Of a stretch of DNA of 64,000 bases, positions 39,565 through 48,743 are shown in pieces. The number at the start of each line of letters is the position of its first letter. The first letter of the stretch is position 1. Made by a program: the position numbers and the translations under genes. Location of the stretch: assembly GCF_900101905.1 (NCBI RefSeq), contig NZ_FNAJ01000005.1, positions 449,293 to 513,292 of the forward strand, given 5' to 3'. The notes under the pieces are model-generated. The model searched no databases. It had not been told where the DNA came from and saw only the letters and a program-made list of their open reading frames with translations. The stretch is from Myxococcus virescens. GTDB taxonomy: Bacteria > Myxococcota > Myxococcia > Myxococcales > Myxococcaceae.

Positions 39565-39969
39565 TCAGGCTTCGAGCGGCTCGGTCACGATGTCCACCGT
39601 GGACGTCGTCATCAGCTTGTGGATGGGGCATTGCGCGACGGCGTTGTACAGCCGCTGCTTGTCCGCCGGCGACAGCGCCCCGTGGAACGCCAGCTTCACC
39701 TTCAGCGTGTAGGTGCCCTGCCGCTCCCGCGAATCATCCCGTTCGACGTGCGTCTCCACACGCTCCAGGGCCAGGCCGTGACGCTTCGCGTACCACGTGG
39801 CCGTCAGGGCCTTGCATGCCGCCAGCGCGGCGTCGAAGTAGTCGTGCGGGCCGGGCGCGGAGTCCTCTCCGCCCAGCGCGGGGGCCACGTCCGCATGCAG
39901 GGTATGGGTGCCGGTCCGCAGGACCTGGCGAAACACTCCGGGCTTCTCGGTCTGGCTGTGGGTCGTCAT
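39565..39969 (-). CDS. OsmC-family peroxiredoxin-like protein
   Basis: A 134-residue cytoplasmic protein. The two reactive cysteines of the OsmC/Ohr superfamily are present: ALAACKALTATWY, and QCPIHKLM near the C-terminus. They would reduce organic hydroperoxides through a disulfide cycle. The family pattern GGEDSAPGPHDYFDAALAAC (substrate loop and helix) is clear. It lies 71 bases downstream of yceI on the same strand and may share its promoter, which carries the LysR dyad. Confidence 0.9.
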   Translation of the reverse strand: MTTHSQTEKPGVFRQVLRTGTHTLHADVAPALGGEDSAPGPHDYFDAALAACKALTATWYAKRHGLALERVETHVERDDSRERQGTYTLKVKLAFHGALSPADKQRLYNAVAQCPIHKLMTTSTVDIVTEPLEA

Positions 39970-40040
39970 CGGGGCTCCGGGAGGAGAAGGTGGACCGGAG
40001 GCCCGGTGAAGGCACCTCCGGAGCGGTCCGTGTGGGTGGC

Positions 40041-40589
40041 TCAGGCCGCCTGCTCGGCCTGCGCCTTCACCGCCTGGACCTCGATGGCGATTTCAATCTT
40101 CTCACCGACGAGCACGCCGCCCGCCTCCAGCGCCTGGTTCCACGTCAGGCCGAAGTCGCGCCGGTCCACCGACGTCTTCGCCTCGAACGCGGCCTTGACG
40201 TTGCCCCACGGGTCCTTGCCCGCGCCGAGCTGCTCGGCATCCAGCACCACCTCGCGGGTGATGTCGCGGATGGTCAGGTTGCCCGTCACCTTCAGCCCGT
40301 TGCCGGACGCCTTCTCCACCTTCGTGCTCTTGAACGTGATGCTGGGGAACTTCTCCACGTCGAAGAAGTCCGGCGAGCGCAGGTGGTTGTCACGCTGCTC
40401 GACGCCGGAGTCGATGCTGGCCGTCTCGATGGTGACCGCGACGGAGGACTTCGTGATGTCCTGCTCGTCCAGCGAAATGGCGCCGCTGTACTTGCGGAAG
40501 CTGCCGCGAACCTTCGCGATGACCATGTGGCGGACGGAGAAGTGGATGCCGGAGTGGGTGGTGTCGATGTTCCAGGTCGTGGTGGCCAT
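40041..40589 (-). CDS. YceI-family lipocalin-like protein
   Basis: A 182-residue protein with the YceI layout: WNIDTTHSGIHFSVRHMVIA, VRGSFRKYSGAISLDE, SPDFFDVEKFPSITFKSTKV, LTIRDITREVVLDAE and RRDFGLTWN. YceI proteins form a beta-barrel that binds long polyprenoid or other amphipathic molecules. No signal peptide is present, so this copy is probably cytoplasmic, unlike the E. coli protein. It is divergent from the LysR gene; the shared intergenic region holds the GTTCCA dyad. Confidence 0.93.
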   Translation of the reverse strand: MATTTWNIDTTHSGIHFSVRHMVIAKVRGSFRKYSGAISLDEQDITKSSVAVTIETASIDSGVEQRDNHLRSPDFFDVEKFPSITFKSTKVEKASGNGLKVTGNLTIRDITREVVLDAEQLGAGKDPWGNVKAAFEAKTSVDRRDFGLTWNQALEAGGVLVGEKIEIAIEVQAVKAQAEQAA

Positions 40590-40685
40590 GAGGTGCCTTC
40601 CTTTTTTGTGTGAAGCGGTGTGTTCGACGAGGAGGAAGGTAGCGGTGGCCCCCGGGCTTGATTAGATGGGCCAGACTGGAAGAAC

Positions 40686-40703
40686 TGTTCCACCTATGGA
40701 ACA
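40686..40703. promoter_or_regulatory. operator dyad TGTTCCA-N4-TGGAACA in the yceI/lysR promoter region
   Basis: Perfect 7-base arms separated by CCTA, 22 bases before the LysR start and 97 bases upstream of yceI. The same six-base core (GTTCCA-N4-TGGAAC) recurs before the first pirin gene. The placement between a LysR gene and its divergent neighbour is the classic site for autoregulated LysR binding. Confidence 0.7.
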
Positions 40704-40724
40704 ACGCTCCGGGAAGGACGGGAG

Positions 40725-41606
40725 ATGGACCTCAACGAGCTGCTCGTCTTCGCACGCGTGGTACAGGCAGGCAGCTTCACCGCGGCGGCGCGTGGGCTGC
40801 GGATGCCCAAGTCCACGGTGAGCCGGAAGGTGTCGGAGCTGGAGACGCGGGTCGGCGCGCAGCTGCTCCAGCGCACCACGCGCAAGCTGCGGCTCACCGA
40901 CGTGGGCCGGACGTACTACGAGCACTGCGCGCGCATCGTCGCGGAGGCGGAGCAGGCCGAGCTGGCCGTGACGCGGATGCAGGCCGCCCCCCATGGCCTG
41001 CTGCGCGTGACGACGCCGCTGACGTTCAGCTTCATCGGGCCCCTGGTGTCCACCTTCATCAAGCAGTACCCCGAGGTCCAGCTCGAGATGGTGTGTACCG
41101 ACCGCAACGTGGACCTGATGGCGGAGGGCTTCGACGTGGCGATTCGCGCCGGGCGGCTGGCGGACTCGTCACTCATGGCGCGGCGGCTGGGCATCGTGGA
41201 GCGCGTCGTCATCGCGGCGCCCAGCTATCTCAAGGCGCGTGGGACACCCAAGGCTCCGAAGGACTTGGAGAAGCACGACTGCCTCCTCTTCGGCGCGGGC
41301 CTGGAGAACAACGTCTGGACGCTCCACTCCGGCAACCGCTCGGTGGACATCAAGGTGCCCGCCCGAATCGTCGTGAATGAGCCGGACATGCTCTACGCGG
41401 TGGCGCGGGCGGGCTCCGGCATCGCCCTGCTCCCCAACCTCCCCTTCACCTCGGAGCTGGCCGCCGGGCGCTTGCAGCGCATCCTGCCGGACTGGAGCTC
41501 CACGGGCGCGCCCGTCCACGCCGTCTACCCGAGCACGCGGCACCACTCCCCCAAGGTGATGGCCTTCGTGGAGTGCCTGCGCGAGCACTGGCCCATCCCC
41601 GGCTGA
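40725..41606 (+). CDS. LysR-family transcriptional regulator
   Basis: A 293-residue regulator. The N-terminal winged HTH (residues 1-60) reads DLNELLVFARVVQAGSFTAA, then RMPKSTVSRKVSELETRVG. The rest is a two-lobed effector domain (LLRVTTPLTFSFIGPLVS, GFDVAIRAGRLADSSLMARR, AVARAGSGIALLPNL). It resembles the CrgA/YhjC group, which often controls divergently transcribed redox enzymes. It lies between yceI (divergent) and two pirin genes (same direction). The identical dyads at 40686 and 41616 are its likely binding sites. The inducer is unknown. Confidence 0.93.
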   Translation: MDLNELLVFARVVQAGSFTAAARGLRMPKSTVSRKVSELETRVGAQLLQRTTRKLRLTDVGRTYYEHCARIVAEAEQAELAVTRMQAAPHGLLRVTTPLTFSFIGPLVSTFIKQYPEVQLEMVCTDRNVDLMAEGFDVAIRAGRLADSSLMARRLGIVERVVIAAPSYLKARGTPKAPKDLEKHDCLLFGAGLENNVWTLHSGNRSVDIKVPARIVVNEPDMLYAVARAGSGIALLPNLPFTSELAAGRLQRILPDWSSTGAPVHAVYPSTRHHSPKVMAFVECLREHWPIPG

Positions 41607-41615
41607 ACGGGACTT

Positions 41616-41633
41616 CGTTCCATCCGTGGAACG
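41616..41633. promoter_or_regulatory. second GTTCCA-N4-TGGAAC dyad, before the pirin genes
   Basis: Arms CGTTCCA and TGGAACG separated by TCCG, 102 bases before the first pirin ATG and just after the LysR stop. The core is identical to the dyad at 40686-40703 although the spacer differs, which points to binding by the same regulator. Confidence 0.7.
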
Positions 41634-41734
41634 ATGCTTCCCATTGTCCACGCCTAGTCCCGAAAGGCCCTCGCGCACATCATGACTCTCGAAACAGCGG
41701 CCGCCATCCAGGTTCTGCCGCGGAAAGGAACGCC

Positions 41735-42430
41735 ATGATTGCCATTCGCCCCTCGGAAGCCCGCGGTCACGCCAACCACGGCTGGCTGGACTCCCACCAC
41801 ACCTTCTCCTTCGCCAGTTACTACGACCCGGACTTCATGGGCTTCCGAGCCCTGCGCGTCATCAACGAGGACCGCGTCGCGCCCCACGAGGGCTTCGGTA
41901 CGCACCCTCACCGGGACATGGAAATCATCACCTATCCGCTGAGCGGCGCCATTGCCCACCGCGACAGCACGGGCGGCGAGGGCCTGCTGCGCGCCGGCGA
42001 AATCCAGCGGATGACGGCCGGCACCGGTGTGCTGCACAGCGAGATGAATGGCGCGGATGAGAGCCTCCACTTCCTGCAGATCTGGATCATCCCGGACCGC
42101 AAGGGCCTGACGCCTGGCTACGAGCAGAAGGCCTTCCCGGAGGCCGAGCGCCAGGGCCGCTGGCGGGTGGTGGCCAGCCCGGACGCCCGCGACGGCAGCC
42201 TCACGGTGCACCAGGACGTGATGCTTCACGCGACGCTGCTGGGCACGGGCGAACAGGCGACGTACACGCTCGCTCCGGGCCGCCACGCCTGGCTGCAGCT
42301 GGCGCGGGGCAAGGCCACGCTCAACGGCGTGGAGTTGAAGGCCGGGGACGGCGCCGCGGTGGCGGACGAGTCGCAGCTCGTCCTCTCCGCCACGGAGCCG
42401 GTGGAAGCGCTGCTGTTCGACCTGGCCTGA
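41735..42430 (+). CDS. pirin-family protein, first copy
   Basis: A 231-residue bicupin of the YhaK/YhhW type. The iron ligands of pirins are present: [13 protein letters not shown] (two His) and TGVLHSEMN (His and Glu). The N-terminus ([19 protein letters not shown]) and the middle FLQIWIIPD are standard. Some relatives are quercetin 2,3-dioxygenases, others redox sensors; which applies here is not visible. ATG 41735 has AAAGGA 5 bases upstream. It is co-oriented with a second pirin 31 bases on, and both follow the LysR dyad. Confidence 0.93.
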   Translation: MIAIRPSEARGHANHGWLDSHHTFSFASYYDPDFMGFRALRVINEDRVAPHEGFGTHPHRDMEIITYPLSGAIAHRDSTGGEGLLRAGEIQRMTAGTGVLHSEMNGADESLHFLQIWIIPDRKGLTPGYEQKAFPEAERQGRWRVVASPDARDGSLTVHQDVMLHATLLGTGEQATYTLAPGRHAWLQLARGKATLNGVELKAGDGAAVADESQLVLSATEPVEALLFDLA

Positions 42431-42461
42431 GGCCACATCGCTGAACGAAAGAGAGCACGAC

Positions 42462-43388
42462 ATGAGCCGGGACGACTTGAACGCGGAGCAGCTTCCTCCT
42501 TCGATGGAGACACTCATCGTCGCGCCCTCACGCGACCTGGGCGACGGGTTCGAGGTGCGGCGCGCGCTGCCCTCGGCCCGCCGCCGGATGGTGGGGCCCT
42601 TCGTCTTTCTGGACCAGATGGGCCCCGCCGGCTTCCAACCCGGCCACGGCCTGGATGTGCGGCCGCATCCGCACATCGGGCTGGCGACCGTCACCTACCT
42701 CTTCGACGGAGAAGTCATGCACCGGGACAGCCTGGGCACGGTGCAGCCCATCCGCCCCGGCGCGGTGAACTGGATGACGGCGGGCAACGGCATCGTCCAC
42801 TCGGAGCGCACCGGCCCCGGCCCACGCGCCGCGGGCAGCAAGCTCTTTGGCATGCAGGCGTGGGTGGCGCTGCCCAAGCGCCACGAGGAGACGGCCCCAG
42901 CGTTCGTCCACCACCCCGAGGACCAGATGCCCTGCCACGAAGGCGAGGGCGCGCGGATGCGCGTCATCACCGGCACCGTGCACGGTCAGCGCTCGCCGGT
43001 GCAGACGCTGTCGGACATGTTCTACGCGGACGTGGCGCTGGAGGCCGGCGCGCGCTTCGTGGTTCCCGCCGAGCACGAGGAGCGGGCGATGTACCTCGTC
43101 CAGGGCGCCGTGGAGGTGGACGGTATGGCCTTCGAGCCAGGAGAGCTGCTCGTCTTCCGGCCCGGCGGCGCCGTCACCCTCCGCGCCACCGCGGCGGCGC
43201 GGCTGCTGGTGCTCGGCGGGGAGCCCATGGACGGGCCGCGCTACATCTTCTGGAACTTCGTCTCCAGTTCGAAGGAGCGGCTGGAGCAGGCGAAGGAGGA
43301 CTGGAAGGCCGGCCGCTTCGCCGCCGTCCCGGATGAGACGGAGTTCATCCCCCTGCCCGAGGCCCCCCTCCCCGTGCGCTACCCGTAG
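42462..43388 (+). CDS. pirin-family protein, second copy
   Basis: A 308-residue bicupin of the longer, PIR-like branch, so not a simple duplicate of its neighbour. Ligands are in [14 protein letters not shown] and [23 protein letters not shown] near the N-terminus and the C-terminal Pirin_C region ([19 protein letters not shown]) are typical. The protein is cytoplasmic. It ends 29 bases before a strong hairpin shared with the convergent ftsH gene. Confidence 0.93.
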   Translation: MSRDDLNAEQLPPSMETLIVAPSRDLGDGFEVRRALPSARRRMVGPFVFLDQMGPAGFQPGHGLDVRPHPHIGLATVTYLFDGEVMHRDSLGTVQPIRPGAVNWMTAGNGIVHSERTGPGPRAAGSKLFGMQAWVALPKRHEETAPAFVHHPEDQMPCHEGEGARMRVITGTVHGQRSPVQTLSDMFYADVALEAGARFVVPAEHEERAMYLVQGAVEVDGMAFEPGELLVFRPGGAVTLRATAAARLLVLGGEPMDGPRYIFWNFVSSSKERLEQAKEDWKAGRFAAVPDETEFIPLPEAPLPVRYP

Positions 43389-43417
43389 GCGCGCGGACTC
43401 CCGGGAGCCCGCAAAGC

Positions 43418-43457
43418 AGAAGGCCCTTCCCACGCTGCTGGGAAGGGCCTTCTTCAT
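43418..43457. terminator. bidirectional terminator between pirin and ftsH
   Basis: A perfect 15-bp stem (arms 43418-43432 and 43439-43453, AGAAGGCCCTTCCCA and its complement) has a 6-base CGCTGC loop. T-rich sequence follows on the forward strand (TCTTCATTTC) and a shorter one on the reverse strand. It separates two convergent genes. Confidence 0.85.
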
Positions 43458-43487
43458 TTCAGCTCAACCGCTGGAAGGGCGTGACGC

Positions 43488-45404
<1,917 letters not shown>

Positions 45405-45586
45405 GTGTCAGCTGCCCTTTCGGAACTCGGCGGGATGAGGGCCGCGCTGGGAAGAACCCCAGCTTTTTCCATCACTTGGCCGACACCAGGCGAGCTACCC
45501 AGCGACGGACCGTATCAGCAACAGCAAAAAGCCCTCAACTATTTAGGGGGCCGCGCCCATCCCCCGAACTGCGACTCTGCCACTCT

Positions 45587-46942
45587 CTATAACGCCGCGG
45601 TCCGCTGAATGCTCGAACCGGGGGGGACCGCCCAGAGGTACTCCCTGGCGGCCGCACGCGGAGCCACCGGTGACCAGAGGCCGGGGAGCCACAACACCTG
45701 CCCCTCGGCATCCGCCACCACCGGCCGCGTGGCCCGTGCTTCCGCGGGCACTCGAAGATCAACCAACACATCTTGGAGCTTGCGTTGTCCCCCGGCAGTG
45801 CACACCCGGTCGCCGGGGCGACGTGTCCGCACGGTCAGCGGCCAGCGCGTCCCGTCCCCGAGCGCCAGCCCGAGCACGCCCGCAGGTGGAGGTGCGAACT
45901 CGACGGAAAAATTCCAGCCCGTCCCCACGAGCGCGCCCCGCGAACCCGCGTGCTCCAGCCGAAGTTCAGCCGGTGGAGCGGACGGCACCTGCCGCACGCA
46001 GCGCACCCGTCCGCTGGTCGCGCGCAGCACGTAGCCCCGCCCCAACGTGGCCGTGCCGCCCTGAGCCACCGCGCGCTGCACCCGGGCCAGCGTGGCCTCA
46101 TCCACCGCGGCCTCCGTGCCGGCCACCAGCCGGGCGAGCACCCGCCGGCGCAGCGCGGGCTCCAGTGCGCGCACGCCCACCGCATCCAGCGCGCCATCTT
46201 CCAGGCGCAGCCGGTCGAAGGCCGCGTCCGCCATGGACGCCAGCAGCGACTCGTCCTCCGCGACCACGCGCGCGAAGGCGGCCAGGTGCCCCTCCACCGC
46301 GAAGCCGGCGGCGCGCGACAGGGCGGGTAGCACTCCAAGGCGAACGCGCGTCCGGAAGTGGACAGGGTCGGCGTTCATCGGGTCTGTCGCATAGGCGACA
46401 CCCTGTTCCGCCAGGAAGGCCACCACATCCTCCCGCGTGCACGACAGCAGGGGGCGCACCAGTCCGGGGCGCGCTTCGTGGATGCCCACCGCGCCGCGCA
46501 GGGCGGTGCCCCGCGCCAGGCGCATGAGCAGCGTCTCCGCCTGGTCCGTGGCGGTGTGCGCGGTGGCCACCACGTCCAGGCCCCGCTCGAGGCGGAGCGC
46601 GTCCAGCGCCGCGTAGCGAGCCTCCCTCGCGCGCGCCTCGATGCCGGCCCCAGGATGCAGCCTCAGCGCCTGGACGTAGCAGGGCAGCCCCCGCGCGGCC
46701 GCCAGGACGGACACCTGACGAGCCTCCTCCGCCGCTTCGGGACGCAGGCCATGGTCCAGCGAGGCCACCTCCACGCGAAGCCGGAGTCGCTCGGCGACGA
46801 GCGCGGTTCCCACCAGGAGGGCCGTGGAGTCCGCGCCGCCGGAAACGGCGAGCAGCACCGAACCTCCCTCAAGTCCCAGCCGGGTGTACGCCTCTTGAAG
46901 CGTCGTCGTCAGCAGCTGCGTGGCGGAATCGTGACGGGGCAT
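45587..46942 (-). CDS. tilS: tRNA(Ile)-lysidine synthase
   Basis: A 451-residue enzyme that attaches lysine to C34 of the CAU-anticodon tRNA-Ile so it reads AUA. The PP-loop VLLAVSGGADSTALL lies near residues 29-43, followed by VEVASLDHGLRPEA and the tRNA-contact block VVATAHTATDQAETLLMRLARG. The C-terminal substrate-binding region (RPGDRVCTAGGQRKLQDVLVD) resembles the known lysidine-tRNA domain. ATG 46942 is the clear start. Downstream, 182 bases separate it from ftsH. Confidence 0.94.
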   Translation of the reverse strand: MPRHDSATQLLTTTLQEAYTRLGLEGGSVLLAVSGGADSTALLVGTALVAERLRLRVEVASLDHGLRPEAAEEARQVSVLAAARGLPCYVQALRLHPGAGIEARAREARYAALDALRLERGLDVVATAHTATDQAETLLMRLARGTALRGAVGIHEARPGLVRPLLSCTREDVVAFLAEQGVAYATDPMNADPVHFRTRVRLGVLPALSRAAGFAVEGHLAAFARVVAEDESLLASMADAAFDRLRLEDGALDAVGVRALEPALRRRVLARLVAGTEAAVDEATLARVQRAVAQGGTATLGRGYVLRATSGRVRCVRQVPSAPPAELRLEHAGSRGALVGTGWNFSVEFAPPPAGVLGLALGDGTRWPLTVRTRRPGDRVCTAGGQRKLQDVLVDLRVPAEARATRPVVADAEGQVLWLPGLWSPVAPRAAAREYLWAVPPGSSIQRTAAL

Positions 46943-47193
46943 CGGACCGCGGTGGAATGGAGTGTCGGGTGAGCGGGTTACAGAGGCACGTGCGGTTGAA
47001 GGCAGGGGGGCTGATTCTTATGATCGCCACAACATCGAATCGGCGTTGAGGCGGTAGCGGAAATACACGCGGCCGCGAACGCGGTTCTTGAGACGGTCGA
47101 ATTTTGAGCTGTTGGACCTAGGGGTCCCCCCCCTCCCCCTCTGGGTCCACGGGCCCGCCTGGAGATTTCCCCGGGCGGTCCCTCTTTCCGAAG
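46943..47193 (+). other. gene-free leader region upstream of a strong terminator
   Basis: No protein-coding signal is seen in this stretch. It contains a C-tract (GGGGTCCCCCCCCTCCCCC at 47120-47138) whose reverse strand is G-rich, and a short dyad GGACCTAGGGGTCC. It leads directly into the terminator at 47194. With the terminator it could be a small RNA or an attenuated leader for the small genes downstream. A promoter was not clearly recognised. Confidence 0.3.
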
Positions 47194-47236
47194 CGCCCCG
47201 GACTCCCTCGTGGAGTCTGGGGCGTTTCCTTTTTCG
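47194..47236 (+). terminator. strong intrinsic terminator upstream of the small RHH-like genes
   Basis: A 13-bp stem (CGCCCCGGACTCC against GGAGTCTGGGGCG, one G-T wobble; arms 47194-47206 and 47212-47224) with a 5-base loop is followed by TTTCCTTTTT. It is oriented rightward although no rightward gene ends before it: the nearest forward stop is far upstream and tilS runs away leftward. Confidence 0.8.
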
Positions 47237-47396
47237 CGCATGGTTGCACAGCTTACGTGCAACTGGACGAGCACGGGGACAGACCGTGCGACCTCGGAAT
47301 GAGTCCTTGGAAACCGTTGACCCTCTTGGGAGTCTGTCGGATAACGGCCCAGGTGTGTTCAGGTCGTCACCCCGAATCCGCCCCGGAGACCCAAGT

Positions 47397-47600
47397 ATGG
47401 CAGGCACCGACAAGCGCAAGCAGTCGCTGTACTTCCCCGAGGAGATGCTGAAGGAGATCCAGGAAGAGGCGACCCGCCAGGACCGCTCCCTTTCCTGGGT
47501 CGTGCAGCAGGCGTGGAAGATCGCCCGCGAGCGCATCAAGTCGTTCCCCGCCGTGAATGACGTGACTGGCGACGAGCGCCAGGACCCTCGGGAGGAGTAA
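47397..47600 (+). CDS. small ribbon-helix-helix-like protein (TIGR04563-like), first copy
   Basis: A 67-residue protein. KRKQSLYFPEEMLKEIQEEA followed by TRQDRSLSWVVQQAWKIA fits a strand-helix-helix unit of Arc/CopG type. It matches, as far as I recall, the small-protein family TIGR04563 found in delta-proteobacteria. The Ser/Tyr-containing strand (QSLYF) would insert in the DNA major groove after dimerisation. DNA targets are unknown. GGAG lies 10 bases before the ATG. A clear paralogue follows after 6 bases. Confidence 0.75.
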   Translation: MAGTDKRKQSLYFPEEMLKEIQEEATRQDRSLSWVVQQAWKIARERIKSFPAVNDVTGDERQDPREE

Positions 47601-47606
47601 CGACGG

Positions 47607-47867
47607 ATGGCTACGACGGACCATCGTAAACAGAGTCTCTATTTCCCCGAGGACATGCTGGAGGAGATCCAGCGTGAGGCGACGAGGCAGGACCGCTCGC
47701 TGTCCTGGATTGTCCAGCAGGCGTGGAAGGTGGCGCGCGGGGACATCCGGAAGATGCCGTCGGTCAACGACGTGCTCAGCCCGCCTCCTCGTCCCGCGGC
47801 CCCCGCGCCCGCCCCCGCCCAGCCGGTGACGGCCGTGGCGGTGGCGCCCTCCGAAGAGCCCAAGTAG
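47607..47867 (+). CDS. small ribbon-helix-helix-like protein, tandem paralogue
   Basis: An 86-residue protein. Residues 6-45 (HRKQSLYFPEDMLEEIQREA, TRQDRSLSWIVQQAWKVARG) are nearly identical to the upstream gene, so this is a tandem duplication. It differs by a 30-residue Pro/Ala-rich C-terminal tail (PRPAAPAPAPAQPV). The two genes lie 6 bases apart and form one transcript. Heterodimers or a regulatory pair are possible. Confidence 0.75.
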   Translation: MATTDHRKQSLYFPEDMLEEIQREATRQDRSLSWIVQQAWKVARGDIRKMPSVNDVLSPPPRPAAPAPAPAQPVTAVAVAPSEEPK

Positions 47868-47903
47868 TTCCGGAGGGCCGGCTTCACGCCCGGTCCCCCA
47901 CCC

Positions 47904-48743
47904 TCACCTGCCCGCGGGCCTCGCGGGCAGGGCACAGTTCTGGAAGACGACTCGCGGCTCCTCGCGCAGCGCCTGCACGGGCGTTGGGTGCCTGGCCTTC
48001 ATGTATGCCGAAGCGAGGTTGGCTTCCGTACCGCCCAGCTTGCGAGCCTGCACCGGGTTGCGGTCCGGGTTCTGTCCCGCGTTGCCCAGCGCCGTGCCGT
48101 AGCCGTCTCCTCCCTCCAGGATGTACGCGTTCATGGCCACGCGGTAGCGGATGGACGCGTCTTCGCGCGCAGGCAGCGCCACGGGCACCCCACCCACCGT
48201 CAGCTCGCGCACGCGCGAGCCTTTCGGCTGGGCGCAGTCCACGCGCAGCGAGCTGCCCTCGGACACGTGAAGGAAGGCGCCGGAAGGCGACGCGATGCTC
48301 TGCCCTTCCAGGTACAGCGCGCCCACGGACAGCTCCAGCATGTCCACGAGCTCCTTCTCCGTGAGGTCCACCGTCACGACGAGGTTCTCGAAGAGGATGA
48401 GCTCGTGGAGCACGCCATCCGTGAGCGGGCCCTGGCGCAGCTCGGTCCGCGTGACGCACAGACCTTCCTGGCGCAGCGAGCCGCCGTTGACGACGCCCAG
48501 CACCGCGGGGCGCGTGGAATCATCCTCCGCGTGCAGGAGGGCATCCGCGACGAGCTGGCCCAGCGCATTGTTGTCGTGCCGCGTGTAGACCTTGTCCAGG
48601 AGCACATCGTCGGCCAGGTAGCCCACGACGGCGTCGGGGTCCTCCACCAGGGGCTGGCACGAGTCGTTGTAGGCGATGCAGCCGCCGTGGAAGGCGCCCA
48701 GCCCGAAGGTGAGCGCGGCGAACAGGGAGCGGGAGCGCGGCAT
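47904..48743 (-). CDS. lipoprotein with only the 5'-nucleotidase C-terminal domain
   Basis: A 279-residue protein with an N-terminal signal sequence and a possible lipobox (GAFHGGC). The body matches the C-terminal domain of UshA-type 5'-nucleotidases: DNNALGQLVADALL, VVNGGSLRQEG, LFENLVVTVDLTEKELVDML and YRVAMNAYILEGGDGYGTA. The metallophosphoesterase domain that carries the catalytic metals is absent, so hydrolysis is unlikely; the fragment may bind nucleotides. Its ATG overlaps the stop of the TonB receptor gene (TGATG), which implies translational coupling. Confidence 0.8.
   Translation of the reverse strand: MPRSRSLFAALTFGLGAFHGGCIAYNDSCQPLVEDPDAVVGYLADDVLLDKVYTRHDNNALGQLVADALLHAEDDSTRPAVLGVVNGGSLRQEGLCVTRTELRQGPLTDGVLHELILFENLVVTVDLTEKELVDMLELSVGALYLEGQSIASPSGAFLHVSEGSSLRVDCAQPKGSRVRELTVGGVPVALPAREDASIRYRVAMNAYILEGGDGYGTALGNAGQNPDRNPVQARKLGGTEANLASAYMKARHPTPVQALREEPRVVFQNCALPARPAGR

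Noticed and set aside
47120-47138. G-rich reverse strand as a G-quadruplex
   Set aside because: Only two long G-runs are present close together, fewer than the four needed for a standard quadruplex, although intrarun folding cannot be excluded.
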